Source: an uncultured Allobosea sp.
GTDB lineage: Bacteria; Pseudomonadota; Alphaproteobacteria; Rhizobiales; Beijerinckiaceae
DNA length: 38,985 nucleotides
Direction: 5' to 3'
Assembly (NCBI RefSeq): GCF_945956895.1
Contig: NZ_CAMFJF010000033.1
Location: 1-38,985 of the forward strand
Numbering within the stretch: position 1 is the stretch's first letter; each line of letters opens with the position of its first letter. The notes under the pieces are model-generated. The model did no database searches. It was given only the letters and a program-made list of their open reading frames with translations, and had not been told where the DNA came from. Both the position numbers and the translations under genes were made by a program. Positions 1 to 9,105 of the stretch are shown here, one piece after another.

Positions 1-239
1 AGGGACAGGGCGACGATCGTCAGGGACAGGCCTAAATCGAGCAGGAAGCCGTGCGCGATCCGGGCCAGCACATCACGGCCGAGATGATCGGTGCCGAACG
101 GGAAAGAGGCACTGGGCGGGCGTAGGCTGTTGCGCAGCGAGGTCTCGATCGGGTCCAGCGTCAACCCGTAGCCGATGGAGAGGGCGAAGAGGACCGCGAT
201 CGCGAGGAGGGGCCAGTCGCCCCGGCGCAGCGCCGTCAT
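1..239 (-). CDS. nikC: Nickel ABC transporter permease NikC (N-terminal part, runs off left edge)
   Basis: This is the second inner-membrane permease of a nickel/peptide-type ABC importer, pairing with NikB to form the channel. Only about 79 codons are in the window. Reading leftwards from the ATG at 239, a short cytoplasmic start (MTALRRGDWP) leads into a hydrophobic segment. The family hallmark FGTDHLGRDVLARI follows and then the next membrane helix begins. That FGTDxxGRD motif is diagnostic of the DppC/OppC/NikC permease family. The ATG overlaps the nikB TGA (ATGA), so the two are translationally coupled. The nickel assignment comes from context: NikR, its operator and urease genes lie next door. 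The ATPase genes (nikDE) would be expected further left. Confidence 0.85.
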   Translation of the reverse strand, partial: MTALRRGDWPLLAIAVLFALSIGYGLTLDPIETSLRNSLRPPSASFPFGTDHLGRDVLARIAHGFLLDLGLSLTIVALS

Positions 240-1192
240 TGCGCCGTCCGCTTCAGGCGAATGCGTGGGTCGACGCGGGCGAGAAGAAGATCGGCGGCGA
301 GATTGGCCCCTGCCACGGCCAGGGCGATGACGCCGATCGCGCCGAGAAAGGCCGGGCCATCGTGGCTGTCGAGCGCGTCGGTGAGATAGGCGCCGAGACC
401 AGGGATCGAGAACAGCCTCTCCACGATGACGACGCCGCCGATCAGGAAGGTGAATTGCAGCGCGAGATAGGGGATCAGCGGGATCAGCGCGTTCGGCAGC
501 GCGTGGGTGAAGAGGATCGCGCGGTCGCCGAGCCCTTTCGCGCGCGCCGTCGTGATGTGTTGTGCGTCGAGTGCCTCGTTCAGCGTGTCGTCGAGCAGGA
601 TGGCGTTGAAGCCGAACTGTCCGAGCGCCAGCACCGCAACTGGCAGCACGACATGCGCCCAGCTCTCGAAGCCGCTGACCGGCAGCCAGTCGAGCCGGAG
701 CGAGAACAGGATGATCAGGACGACGCCGAGAAAGAAGGAGGGCAGCGCGATCGAGCCGACGGCGAGCAGTTCGAAGCCGCGAGCTGTTGCGGGCGCCGGA
801 AAGGCGCGCTTGAGGGCGACGGTGATGAAGGTCAGCGCGAGCGAGGCGAAGGTCGCCAGCAAGGCGATGAGCCCGGTCGCCGACAGCCGCCAGCCGAGCT
901 CGAGCGCGACCGACCGCCCGGTCCGGATCGAATTGCCGAGATCGCCGGTCAGCGCGCCGGCAAGCCAGCGGCCATATTGCACGATCAACGGCGCGTTGAG
1001 CCTGAACCGGTCGGCGATGACAGCGACATCCTGCTGCGAGACGGAAGCGGTCTGGTCCTGGAGGAAGACGCGGGTCAGGATCACCTGCGCCGGCTCGCCG
1101 GGGACGAGCCGCAGGAGCACATAGGTCAGGAAGGTCGCGGCGAGTACCGTCGCGATGGCCAGTGCGAGCCTCTGCAAAACATAGGCCCCCAT
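236..1192 (-). CDS. nikB: Nickel ABC transporter permease NikB
   Basis: Inner-membrane permease of 318 aa, the usual length for the DppB/OppB/NikB family. The N-terminus (MGAYVLQRL, then a long hydrophobic helix ending in LLRLVPGEP) is typical of the family. A large periplasmic loop at about 35-95 follows, then five further hydrophobic segments. The cytoplasmic EAA-type loop that docks the ATPase is visible around residues 215-235 (TARAKGLGDRAILFTHALPN). The C-terminus ends DPRIRLK, as is usual. It starts 9 nt after the nikA stop and its own stop overlaps the nikC start, so nikABC form one transcription unit. Substrate specificity cannot be read from the permease alone; nickel is inferred from the NikR site upstream of nikA and the urease genes. 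Confidence 0.85.
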   Translation of the reverse strand: MGAYVLQRLALAIATVLAATFLTYVLLRLVPGEPAQVILTRVFLQDQTASVSQQDVAVIADRFRLNAPLIVQYGRWLAGALTGDLGNSIRTGRSVALELGWRLSATGLIALLATFASLALTFITVALKRAFPAPATARGFELLAVGSIALPSFFLGVVLIILFSLRLDWLPVSGFESWAHVVLPVAVLALGQFGFNAILLDDTLNEALDAQHITTARAKGLGDRAILFTHALPNALIPLIPYLALQFTFLIGGVVIVERLFSIPGLGAYLTDALDSHDGPAFLGAIGVIALAVAGANLAADLLLARVDPRIRLKRTAQ

Positions 1193-1201
1193 CGCGTTGG
1201 C

Positions 1202-2734
1202 TCAGCGCGCGAGCGTCATCTGCGGGTCGAGCATGTAGTCATGGGCGATCGGGTTGAAGGTGTAGTTGGCGATGCCCGGACGCATCGCCACGTTGACCCC
1301 GTAATGGGCGATGGTCAGGCAGGGTTCTTCTTCCGCCGCGATGCGCTGGACCAGATCATAGGCCGCCTTGCGCTCGGCCTCGTCCTGCGTCGTGATCGCG
1401 ACAGCCAGCGCCGCGTCGACCTTCGGGTTCGCGTAGCCCCAGGTGTTGATGGCACCGCTGGAGTGATAGGTCTGGCGCAGGTAGAAATCCGGGTGCGGAT
1501 ACATCGCCGAAGCCAAGGCTGCGAGCCGGGCGTCGCCGGGCTTCATCTCCTTCGCGATGGCCGAGAAGGTCGTCACCTTGATCTCCATGGGCACGCCGAG
1601 CTTGCGGAGCTGGCTCTGGAGGGCACCTGCGATCGGCACGAGGCCGGGCCGCTGCGCATAGGTGTAGAGGGTGAAGCGGAGCGGCTTGCCCTCCTTCGTC
1701 ATGACGCCACCGGGACCGGGCGCATAGCCGGCTTCCGTCAATAGCTTGCGGGCCGCAGTGAGATCGGCTTTCGGCGGCGCGATCGAAGCGTCGGCGAAGG
1801 CCATGGTGCCGGGGAAGGGGCCGATGCCGGCGCGGCCCATGCCGAACAGCACGTACTGCGCGATCTCGTTGCGGTCGATGGCAAGCGACAGGGCCTTGCG
1901 GACGCGGATATCGGCGAAGGGCGTATCCTTCAGGCTGCCGAAGCTCAGCACGTAGTTGCGCGCCGTTACGTTGCGCGAGACGGTGAAGCCCTTGTCGACG
2001 AGCGTGTCGAGGTCGCCATAGGGCACTTCCGAGGTGAAATCGACGCTGCCCTTCTGCAGTTCGAGCGAGCGCGTTGTCGGATCGGGGATGCCGCGGAAGG
2101 TGATGGCGTAGATCGAGGGTTTCTCGCCCCAGTAGCCGTCGAAGCGCTCGACCGTGAAACTCTGCGCCGCCGGCTGCCAGGCTGTGACCTTGAACGGCCC
2201 CGTCCCGATCGGCTGCTCGATCGTGCCGTCTGTCATCTTCGGCGAGGCCGGGGAGACGATCGCGGCGCTGGCATAGACAAGGGCGGCCGGGAGCGCCGGA
2301 AAGGGCTCGGAGGTGGTGATCTCGAGCGTCCGGTCGTCGCGCGCCGAGATCGCGGCGATCTTGGTATAGCTCCGGACGGTTCCGCTGCGCTGGAGCGCCG
2401 AGGTCAGGCTTGCGGCGGCGGCCTGCGCGGTCAATGGCGAGCCGTCATGGAAGGTCACGCCGGGGCGTAAGGTGAAGCTCCAGACGGTGTCGCTGTCGCG
2501 CTGCCAGGAGGTGGCGAGCCCCGGGGCCAGAGTGAAATCGGGCCGGCCGATCACCAGCGTCTCGGTGACCATGGCCTTTTCCTTCATCAGCGTGCCGTCC
2601 TGGGTCGGGTCGAGCGTGGGGATCTCCCAGATCTCGGCGACGCGCAGGGCAGGCTGCTGCTCCCGCGAAGTGGCGTGGCTCAGCGTGGAGAGGCCAAGGG
2701 CCAGAGCGAGCGAGGCGATGAGGAGCCGTGCCAT
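1202..2734 (-). CDS. nikA: Nickel-binding periplasmic protein NikA (SBP_bac_5 family)
   Basis: Periplasmic solute-binding protein of 510 aa for the NikBC importer. Residues 1 to about 22 are a Sec signal peptide (MARLLIASLALALGLSTLSHA). The mature part has extracellular solute-binding family 5 features: the early LRVAEIWEIPTLDPTQDG strand, FTLRPGVTFHDGSPL at about 90-105, a GTGPFKVTAW motif and the VRKALSLAIDRNEIAQYV motif in the second lobe. Family 5 includes peptide and nickel binders. The nickel call rests on the perfect NikR-type operator only 9 nt before the ATG and on nikR immediately upstream. The Shine-Dalgarno sequence is weak (GAG about 6 nt before the ATG) and the operator nearly abuts the start, so the mRNA leader must be very short. 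A peptide-binding role is the main alternative. Confidence 0.85.
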   Translation of the reverse strand: MARLLIASLALALGLSTLSHATSREQQPALRVAEIWEIPTLDPTQDGTLMKEKAMVTETLVIGRPDFTLAPGLATSWQRDSDTVWSFTLRPGVTFHDGSPLTAQAAAASLTSALQRSGTVRSYTKIAAISARDDRTLEITTSEPFPALPAALVYASAAIVSPASPKMTDGTIEQPIGTGPFKVTAWQPAAQSFTVERFDGYWGEKPSIYAITFRGIPDPTTRSLELQKGSVDFTSEVPYGDLDTLVDKGFTVSRNVTARNYVLSFGSLKDTPFADIRVRKALSLAIDRNEIAQYVLFGMGRAGIGPFPGTMAFADASIAPPKADLTAARKLLTEAGYAPGPGGVMTKEGKPLRFTLYTYAQRPGLVPIAGALQSQLRKLGVPMEIKVTTFSAIAKEMKPGDARLAALASAMYPHPDFYLRQTYHSSGAINTWGYANPKVDAALAVAITTQDEAERKAAYDLVQRIAAEEEPCLTIAHYGVNVAMRPGIANYTFNPIAHDYMLDPQMTLAR

Positions 2735-2742
2735 GGATACTC

Positions 2743-2776
2743 GCAGTATGATATTTTGATAAAAATATCATACTGC
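2743..2776. promoter_or_regulatory. NikR operator upstream of nikA
   Basis: A perfect inverted repeat with 15-bp arms (2743-2757 and 2762-2776) around a 4-bp GATA centre. Inside it, GTATGA at 2746-2751 and TCATAC at 2768-2773 are separated by exactly 16 bp. This is the published E. coli NikR consensus half-site pair and spacing. The site lies between nikR (stop at 2835) and the nikA start (2734), so it can repress nikABC when nickel is plentiful without acting on nikR's own upstream region. The AT-rich arms probably also contain the promoter -10 element. Confidence 0.9.
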
Positions 2777-2834
2777 CGTAACGGCGGGATAGCAAATGCG
2801 GACTTGCGCCGGAAACGGCTCAAGTCACTGCGCA

Positions 2835-3284
2835 TCAGCGCTCATGCGAGTGAGAATGCGTGTGGCCCGGTTCATGGGAATGATCGGGGGCACCGGGCAG
2901 GAGATGAAGCTGCCCGTGGCGGACGCCGCGCTGGCTGATGACCCCGTCCGCAAAGGCGCGCACGTCTCCGGTCGTGCCGCGCAGCACGGCGACCTCCAGG
3001 CATTCGTACCGGTCGAGATGGACGTGTAGCGTCGCGATCGAGAGATCGTGGTGATCGTGCTGCTGGTTGGTCAGCCGGCGCGCGAGGTCGCGCGTCTCAT
3101 GGTCGTAGACATAGGCGAGCGTCGCAAAGCAGGGCGCGGCCGGATCGGCCTGTCGTTCGGTGTGGGCGGCCTTGCGCAGGATATCGCGAATGGCTTCCGA
3201 GCGGCTGCCATAGCCCTTCGCCGTGCTCAGCGTGTCGACGAATGCCAGAAGCTCGGCATCGATGGTGATCGTGACCCGTTCCAC
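2835..3284 (-). CDS. nikR: Nickel-responsive repressor NikR
   Basis: Ribbon-helix-helix repressor with a C-terminal ACT-like nickel-binding domain, 149 aa from the chosen GTG at 3284. From this start the N-terminus reads (M)ERVTITID, matching E. coli NikR, and the nickel ligands fall exactly at His76, His87, His89 and Cys95 of the E. coli numbering. The ribbon-helix-helix domain spans about 1-45 (GYGSRSEAIRDILR is the second helix) and the metal domain about 55-132. An unusual extra tail of about 15 residues carries six histidines (HSHEPGHTHSHSH) and could store or pre-bind nickel. A longer open frame begins at 3365 but its extra residues do not look like NikR. The gene sits between ureF and nikA, with its presumed operator downstream at 2743-2776. 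Confidence 0.93.
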   Translation of the reverse strand: MERVTITIDAELLAFVDTLSTAKGYGSRSEAIRDILRKAAHTERQADPAAPCFATLAYVYDHETRDLARRLTNQQHDHHDLSIATLHVHLDRYECLEVAVLRGTTGDVRAFADGVISQRGVRHGQLHLLPGAPDHSHEPGHTHSHSHER

Positions 3285-3305
3285 CTTGTTTCCCGCTCCC
3301 GGCGC

Positions 3306-3324
3306 ATCCTGTCGGCCGCAGGAT
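3306..3324. other. Small inverted repeat upstream of the nikR start
   Basis: ATCCTG (3306-3311) and CAGGAT (3319-3324) form a 6-bp dyad with a 7-bp spacer, 22-40 nt upstream of the nikR GTG in the ureF-nikR gap. It does not match the NikR half-site. It could be a weak hairpin between the ure and nik genes or chance. Confidence 0.3.
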
Positions 3325-3374
3325 AGGGCGGCTTGGCGGGAATTGCGAGGCTCGGGGCTGGTCACGGCCGTCGT

Positions 3375-4070
3375 TCACGACTGGAACAGGCGGCTATATT
3401 GCGTCTCGTGCCAGGCGCTCGCCATGGCGAGCGCGGGAGCGAGGTTGCCGACCCCGCCGTCGCCGAGCGACCGGGCGCGCGTGGCGGCTTCCTCGATGGC
3501 GGTTGCGGCCTCGATGAGCAGGCGCTGGCCCGCCGTATGTCCGAGCGGGACGAGCTTGATCGCAGCCGTCACCTGCCCCTCGACATAGACCCAGAGAAAG
3601 CCTTTCAGCGCAGCTTCCGGGGCGATGCGCCAGTGATGGCAGGCAATCGCGAAGGCTGCGGCATAGGTCAGGGACTGCCCCTGCTCTTCCCGGGCGAGGG
3701 GGACGTCGAGGTCGGCGAGGAGCCGCAGCAGCGCCTCACCTTGTCGCCTGTCCTCGCGCTGGAATTCGCGGCTTTCGCGCCCGGCCGAGAGCCAGGCGTT
3801 CATGGCGTGGAAGCGCTCGCGGTCGCCCGCCTCCAGCGCCGTCGCCATGCGCCAGAACAGGGCGCCGTCGAGCTGCGCGACATTGGCGCGCAGCGTGCCG
3901 AGGATCCAGTCGCGCGCCGCCGCCTCGTCGGTGACCCAGCCCGCGTGGACGGCGGCTTCGAGCCCGCGCGAGTAGGAGAACCCGCCCACCGGCAGGCCCT
4001 GGCTGACCAGGCGCAGCAGGTGCAGCGGTATCGCGGTATGGCCGCTATCGGCAGCTGGATCGTTCTCCAT
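3375..4070 (-). CDS. ureF: Urease accessory protein UreF
   Basis: UreF (231 aa, normal length) is an all-helical protein. With UreD and UreG it forms the apo-urease activation complex, where it channels nickel and acts as a checkpoint for UreG GTP hydrolysis. Family signatures are the N-terminal LLRLVSQGLPVGGFSYSRGLE (about residues 19-39), the helical centre with ALLRLLADLD, and the C-terminal half with GFLWVYVEGQVTAAIKLVPLGHTAGQ. The usual PVGG(F/Y)(S/A)YS core is intact. It starts 3 nt after the ureG stop (4074) on the same strand, so it is translated with ureEG. NikR begins 90 nt downstream. Confidence 0.96.
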   Translation of the reverse strand: MENDPAADSGHTAIPLHLLRLVSQGLPVGGFSYSRGLEAAVHAGWVTDEAAARDWILGTLRANVAQLDGALFWRMATALEAGDRERFHAMNAWLSAGRESREFQREDRRQGEALLRLLADLDVPLAREEQGQSLTYAAAFAIACHHWRIAPEAALKGFLWVYVEGQVTAAIKLVPLGHTAGQRLLIEAATAIEEAATRARSLGDGGVGNLAPALAMASAWHETQYSRLFQS

Positions 4071-4073
4071 GGG

Positions 4074-4724
<651 letters not shown>

Positions 4725-4784
4725 GAGCGCAGTGCCCTTGCAAGATGGAGGCCGCTGGCGGCGCAGGGCGCCGTAGCGCGGGGA

Positions 4785-5366
4785 TCAGTCATGATGATGG
4801 TGGTGCTTCCCATGGGCGTGGGAATGCGTGTGGTGGCCATGGTCGTGATGATGGTCGTGGCCATGGTCGTGGTGGTGATCATGGCTGTGATGGTGGTCGC
4901 CATCCCCCTGCGCGTGGCTGTGGCCATGGCCGGAATAGGCGCCGCGCACCGGGTTGAAGGCGGCGACGATCTCCTCGACCTCGGCATCGAGCCCATGGAG
5001 CATGGCCTTGATGACATGGTCGCGCAGGATCAGGATGCGATCCGCCGCGATGGCCGCGGCGAGATGGCGGTTGCCGATATGCCAGGCGAGCTCGGTCAGA
5101 TGGAGCGGATCGCGTCCGCGGATGGCATAGAGCGGCTCGTCGGCGGCCGCGATTGCGATGATGCCGCCGCCCTCGATCGCGAGCGCGTCTCCGGCCGCCA
5201 GCACGACGGTTTCCGGGAGGTCGACCAGGATCTTCCGGCCGTCATCGGTTTCGATCATGCGCCGGCGCAGATGGCGCTCGTCATGCTGGAGAACGGCACG
5301 GCCGAGCACCGGTTCGGGAGACGTCGGGGCGTCCGTCGCCCGCTTGACGGCTATCGCTTTCAACAT
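4785..5366 (-). CDS. ureE: Urease accessory nickel metallochaperone UreE with long His-rich tail
   Basis: Dimeric nickel chaperone that hands Ni(II) to the UreDFG complex; 193 aa from the ATG at 5366, which has a GGAG six nt upstream. The N-terminal peptide-binding domain (about 15-75, with RMIETDDGRKILVDLP) and the metal-binding domain (about 80-145, with LTELAWHIGNRHL containing the conserved GNRH histidine) are both present. The C-terminus from about residue 146 is a 47-residue low-complexity tail with 26 histidines, mostly in HH, HDH and HGH units. That is longer and richer than the Klebsiella UreE tail and implies nickel storage. An in-frame extension up to 5471 is unlikely because it lacks family similarity and a good ribosome site. 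Confidence 0.96.
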   Translation of the reverse strand: MLKAIAVKRATDAPTSPEPVLGRAVLQHDERHLRRRMIETDDGRKILVDLPETVVLAAGDALAIEGGGIIAIAAADEPLYAIRGRDPLHLTELAWHIGNRHLAAAIAADRILILRDHVIKAMLHGLDAEVEEIVAAFNPVRGAYSGHGHSHAQGDGDHHHSHDHHHDHGHDHHHDHGHHTHSHAHGKHHHHHD

Positions 5367-5571
5367 GCTGCACTCCGTTTCGGACAGGGCCGGTTCCACC
5401 ACTTTGCGGTGAGCCCGGCGAATAGGCTGTGTCAAGCTCCCACGATGAAATAGGTTCGTGGGGTTCTGCAATTAACGTTGTCGTTCCAGTATCCGCCCCA
5501 GCATTGCTTTCAAGATGGCGTGAAATCCTCAGGGTTTCTTTTGAGATAAATTGTATAAATCCTGGGACGCG

Positions 5572-5587
5572 TGGCACAGGTATGGCT
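5572..5587 (+). promoter_or_regulatory. Candidate sigma-54 (-24/-12) promoter for ureDABC
   Basis: TGGCACA-N4-TGGCT matches the RpoN consensus TGGCACG-N4-TTGCW in 9 of its main positions. The essential GG (5573-5574) and GC (5585-5586) are exactly 10 bp apart. It lies in the 339-bp gap between divergent ureE and ureD, about 118 nt before the ureD ATG and pointing towards it. Nitrogen control of urease through NtrC and RpoN is known in many proteobacteria, so the context fits. No convincing NtrC site with the proper spacing was found upstream; the rest of the gap shows no other recognisable element. Confidence 0.5.
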
Positions 5588-5705
5588 TTCCAGCTTCCTG
5601 TATTGGGCTTTCTGTTTGCCGCTCTCGCGGGCGCGTGCTAGCAATTTCGCCTCATTCTGGGCTGGATCGGCTTGGATTTGAAGCGGTTTGACTGAAGAGC
5701 GGTCC

Positions 5706-6599
5706 ATGAATGCAATCGTGCCCATTCCGCCTTCGGAGGCCCTCCCGTCGACTTCGCTGGCGCGTGCCCATTATGCGGCGCAGCCGAGCTCCTGGCCGGC
5801 CGAACTGGAGCTGTGGTTCGCACTGAGCGCGGGCAAGACGCGGCTCGTCCGCCGGCGCCATCTCGGCCCGCTCGTCGTCCAGCGCCCGTTCCATCCGGAG
5901 AAGGATGGGACCTGTCACATCTACCTGCTGCATCCGCCGGGCGGGGTCGCGGGCGGCGACCGGCTCGACCTGCGCTTCCATGTCGATGCCGGTGCGCGGG
6001 CGCTGCTGACGACGCCCGGCGCAACAAAGTTCTATCGCAGCGAGCATGGCGCCGGCACGCAATCGACCCGGATCGACATCGGCGTCGGGGCGGTCTGCGA
6101 ATACCTGCCGCAGGAAACCATCGTTTTCGACGGCGGCGATGCGCAGATGGAAACCCGTATATCGCTCGCGCCCGATGCCACCTATGTCGGCTGGGATTTC
6201 CTTTGCCTCGGGCGTCCGGCCGCCGGGGAGCGGTTCGAGACGGGGCGGTTGAGCCAGCGCATCGAGATCCGGCGCGATGGCAGGCCGATCTGGTTCGAGC
6301 GCCTTGAGCTGCACGGTGGCTCCCCCTTGATGGAGGCCGCCTATTCACTGGCCGGCCAGCCCACCTGGGGAACGATGATCTATGCCGGTGCCGTCGCCGA
6401 GGACGCGGCGGAGCAGGTGCGGGCCGCGATCGGCGCGAGCGCCGTCTTTTCGGTCAGCCAGCTCGAGGAGGTCGTGGTCTGTCGTTATCTCGGGCCGCGG
6501 GTCGGGGACGGCAAGGCGCTGTTCGCGCGGGCATGGAACGTGCTTCGGACCCTAGGGCAGGGCAAGCCGGCCAATACACCGCGCATCTGGGCCACTTGA
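5706..6599 (+). CDS. ureD: Urease accessory protein UreD (UreH)
   Basis: UreD (297 aa) is the scaffold that binds apo-urease and guides nickel from UreG through UreF. Family motifs are visible: [20 protein letters not shown] at about 79-98, the [15 protein letters not shown] block at about 104-118, [13 protein letters not shown] at about 133-145, and a [10 protein letters not shown] segment. The ATG at 5706 is chosen because GAAGAG lies about 8 nt upstream. A TTG six codons earlier (5688) is possible but less likely. It opens the plus-strand operon ureD-ureA-ureB-ureC-urea transporter, with ureA starting 31 nt after its stop. Confidence 0.95.
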   Translation: MNAIVPIPPSEALPSTSLARAHYAAQPSSWPAELELWFALSAGKTRLVRRRHLGPLVVQRPFHPEKDGTCHIYLLHPPGGVAGGDRLDLRFHVDAGARALLTTPGATKFYRSEHGAGTQSTRIDIGVGAVCEYLPQETIVFDGGDAQMETRISLAPDATYVGWDFLCLGRPAAGERFETGRLSQRIEIRRDGRPIWFERLELHGGSPLMEAAYSLAGQPTWGTMIYAGAVAEDAAEQVRAAIGASAVFSVSQLEEVVVCRYLGPRVGDGKALFARAWNVLRTLGQGKPANTPRIWAT

Positions 6600-6630
6600 A
6601 AAAGATCGATTGCGAAGGAGAGGGAAGGCG

Positions 6631-6933
6631 ATGGAGCTGCTTCCGCGTGAAAAAGACAAGCTTCTGCTCTTTACCGCAGCGCTGCTGGCGGAGCGGCGGA
6701 AGGCGCGAGGCGTCAAGCTGAACTATCCGGAAGCCGTCGCCTATCTCTCGGCGGCGATCCTGGAGGGCGCGCGCGACGGGCGCACCGTGGCGGACCTGAT
6801 GTCCTATGGCGCGACGCTGCTGACGCGCGACGACGTTATGGAGGGCGTCCCCGAGATGATCCACGACGTGCAGGTCGAAGCCACCTTCCCGGACGGGACG
6901 AAGCTCGTCACCGTCCACAACCCCATTCCGTGA
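6631..6933 (+). CDS. ureA: Urease gamma subunit UreA
   Basis: Smallest structural subunit of the (UreABC)3 urease, exactly the usual 100 aa. It starts [14 protein letters not shown] and contains [15 protein letters not shown] and the [25 protein letters not shown] ending found throughout the family. A strong AAGGAG lies upstream; the ATG at 6631 is preferred over an in-frame TTG at 6610. UreB begins 9 nt after its stop. The gamma and beta subunits are separate genes here, as in most bacteria, rather than fused. Confidence 0.98.
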   Translation: MELLPREKDKLLLFTAALLAERRKARGVKLNYPEAVAYLSAAILEGARDGRTVADLMSYGATLLTRDDVMEGVPEMIHDVQVEATFPDGTKLVTVHNPIP

Positions 6934-6942
6934 GGTGGCGTC

Positions 6943-7254
6943 ATGATCCCGGGTGAATTCTTCATCGAGGACGGCGAGATCGACCTCAATGCCGGCCGTG
7001 AGACGCGGACGGTGGAAGTCGCCAATTCCGGCGACCGGCCGATCCAGGTCGGGTCGCATTACCATTTCTACGAAACCAATACGGCGCTGCATTTCGATCG
7101 CGAGAAGGCGAAGGGCTTCCGGCTGAACATTCCGGCCGGCACCGCCGTCCGCTTCGAGCCGGGCCAGTCGCGCACGGTCGATCTGGTCGCGCTCGGTGGC
7201 GACAGGGTCGTCTACGGCTTCAACGCCAAGGTCATGGGAAAGCTGGGGGGCTGA
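6943..7254 (+). CDS. ureB: Urease beta subunit UreB
   Basis: Beta subunit of urease (103 aa, normal). It starts [16 protein letters not shown] and carries the conserved [15 protein letters not shown] and [22 protein letters not shown] segments. The subunit packs against UreC and contributes to the docking surface for UreDF. Its TGA is followed one base later by the ureC ATG. Confidence 0.98.
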   Translation: MIPGEFFIEDGEIDLNAGRETRTVEVANSGDRPIQVGSHYHFYETNTALHFDREKAKGFRLNIPAGTAVRFEPGQSRTVDLVALGGDRVVYGFNAKVMGKLGG

Positions 7255-7255
7255 G

Positions 7256-8959
7256 ATGGCGCGCATTACCCGCGAAAACTACGCGTCCCTCTATGGGCCG
7301 ACCAAGGGCGACCGCATCCGCCTCGCCGATACCGAGCTCGTGATCGAGATCGAGGAGGACCGCACCGTCTATGGCGAGGAGGTCACCTTCGGCGGCGGCA
7401 AGGTCATCCGCGACGGCATGGGCCAGGGCCAGCGCAATGCGGCCGAGGTCGTCGACCTCGTCATCACCAATGCCGTGATCCTCGATCACTGGGGCATCGT
7501 GAAGGCGGATGTCGGTGTCAAGAACGGGCGCATCGTCGCGATCGGCAAGGCCGGCAATCCCGATATCCAGCCGGGCGTCGACATCGTCATCGGCCCGGGC
7601 ACCGACGTCATCGCCGGCGAGGGCAAGATCCTGACGGCAGGCGGCATCGACACGCATATCCACTTCATCGCGCCGCAGCAGGCCGAGGAAGCGCTCGCCA
7701 GCGGCACCACGACGCTGGTCGGCGGCGGCACCGGCCCCTCGGTCGGCACGCTCGCCACCACGGTCACGCCCGGCCCCTGGTACATCCATCGCATGCTCGA
7801 GGCGATCGAGGATCTGCCGATCAATGTCGGCCTGCTCGGCAAGGGCAATGCCAGCCTGCCCGAGCCGCTGCGCGAGCAGGTCCGGGCCGGCGTGATCGGC
7901 CTCAAGCTGCACGAGGACTGGGGCACGACCCCGGCCGCGATCGACAACTGCCTCTCCGTGGCCGACGAGATGGATGTCCAGGTTGCGCTGCATTCCGACA
8001 CGCTGAACGAGAGCGGTTTCGTCGCCGATACCTTCGCGGCGATGAAGGGGCGCGCCATCCATTCCTTCCACACGGAAGGCGCAGGCGGCGGCCACGCCCC
8101 GGACATCATCACGGCCGCAGGCCAGGAGAACATCCTGCCGTCCTCGACCAATCCGACGCGGCCCTACACGATCAACACGATCGACGAGCACTTGGACATG
8201 CTGATGGTGTGCCACCACCTCAGCCCCGAGATTCCCGAGGACGTGGCCTTCGCTGAATCGCGCATCCGCAAGGAGACGATCGCGGCTGAGGACATCCTGC
8301 ACGATCTCGGTGCCTTCTCGATGATGTCGTCGGATTCGCAGGCCATGGGGCGCATCGGCGAGACGACGCTGCGCTGCTGGCAGACGGCGCACAAGATGAA
8401 GGTGCAGCGCGGCCCGCTGCCCGAGGACAGCCCGCGCAACGACAATTTCCGCTGCAAGCGCTACGTCGCCAAATACACGATCAACCCGGCGATCACTCAT
8501 GGCTTCGCCCATGAAATCGGGTCGGTCGAGGTCGGCAAGCGTGCGGATCTGGTGCTCTGGAAGCCGGGCTTCTTCGGGGTCAAGCCGTCGCTCGTCATGA
8601 TGGGCGGCATGATCTCCATCGCGCCGATGGGCGACCCGAACGCCTCGATCTCGACGCCGCAGCCGGTCCATTACCGGCCGATGTACGGCGTTCTCGGGCG
8701 CGCCCGCGGCAAGACCGGCGTCACCTTCGTCTCGCAGGCGGCGCTCGATGACAAGATCGGCGACAAGCTGCACCTCCAGAAGCAGCTGGTGGCGGTGAAG
8801 GGCACACGCGGCGTGCGCAAGAAGGACATGATCCACAACACGCTGACGCCGAAGATCGAGGTCGATCCGCAGAACTATCAGGTCCGCATCGACGGCGAGC
8901 TGATCACTTGCGAGCCCGCGACCTCGCTGCCGATGGCGCAGCGCTACTTCCTGTTCTGA
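7256..8959 (+). CDS. ureC: Urease alpha (catalytic) subunit UreC
   Basis: Amidohydrolase-fold catalytic subunit that hydrolyses urea to ammonia and carbamate with two Ni(II) ions; 567 aa. With the ATG at 7256 all active-site residues fall on the Klebsiella numbering: nickel ligands His134 and His136 (THIH), the carbamylated Lys217 (GLKLHEDWG), His246, His272 and Asp360. The flap Cys319 and catalytic His320 are in MVCHHLSPE. The C-terminus ends in MAQRYFLF. It appears fully functional. It is preceded by ureB and followed by a terminator-like hairpin, then the urea transporter. Confidence 0.99.
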   Translation: MARITRENYASLYGPTKGDRIRLADTELVIEIEEDRTVYGEEVTFGGGKVIRDGMGQGQRNAAEVVDLVITNAVILDHWGIVKADVGVKNGRIVAIGKAGNPDIQPGVDIVIGPGTDVIAGEGKILTAGGIDTHIHFIAPQQAEEALASGTTTLVGGGTGPSVGTLATTVTPGPWYIHRMLEAIEDLPINVGLLGKGNASLPEPLREQVRAGVIGLKLHEDWGTTPAAIDNCLSVADEMDVQVALHSDTLNESGFVADTFAAMKGRAIHSFHTEGAGGGHAPDIITAAGQENILPSSTNPTRPYTINTIDEHLDMLMVCHHLSPEIPEDVAFAESRIRKETIAAEDILHDLGAFSMMSSDSQAMGRIGETTLRCWQTAHKMKVQRGPLPEDSPRNDNFRCKRYVAKYTINPAITHGFAHEIGSVEVGKRADLVLWKPGFFGVKPSLVMMGGMISIAPMGDPNASISTPQPVHYRPMYGVLGRARGKTGVTFVSQAALDDKIGDKLHLQKQLVAVKGTRGVRKKDMIHNTLTPKIEVDPQNYQVRIDGELITCEPATSLPMAQRYFLF

Positions 8960-8967
8960 GGAGGAAA

Positions 8968-8998
8968 CGGCCGGCATGGCGCTCCGCCGTGCCGGCCG
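8968..8998 (+). terminator. GC-rich hairpin between ureC and the urea transporter
   Basis: Fourteen-base arms (8968-8981 and 8985-8998) pair throughout with one G-T wobble around a CTC loop. The following CCTTTGG is only a weak U-tract. It may therefore be a partial terminator or attenuator lowering transporter expression relative to urease, or an mRNA 3' stabiliser for ureDABC. Confidence 0.6.
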
Positions 8999-9105
8999 CC
9001 TTTGGCTCCGGAACGCCTGCTCCGTGGCCTGTAGCACGACCGCCCAACCGATCGGGGAGATCGGCCGGGCATGCGACCGGGCTTGTCGTCGAAGGGGCGC
9101 TTCGC

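Noticed and set aside
4788..4920. Short tandem DNA repeats rich in ATG/GTG triplets
   Set aside because: They are the His codons of the UreE tail on the minus strand, not a satellite or CRISPR-like array.
5395..5409. CACC-N7-GGTG dyad as an NtrC site
   Set aside because: The spacer between CACC and GGTG is 7 rather than the usual 5, and the outer bases do not match; left out as a site.
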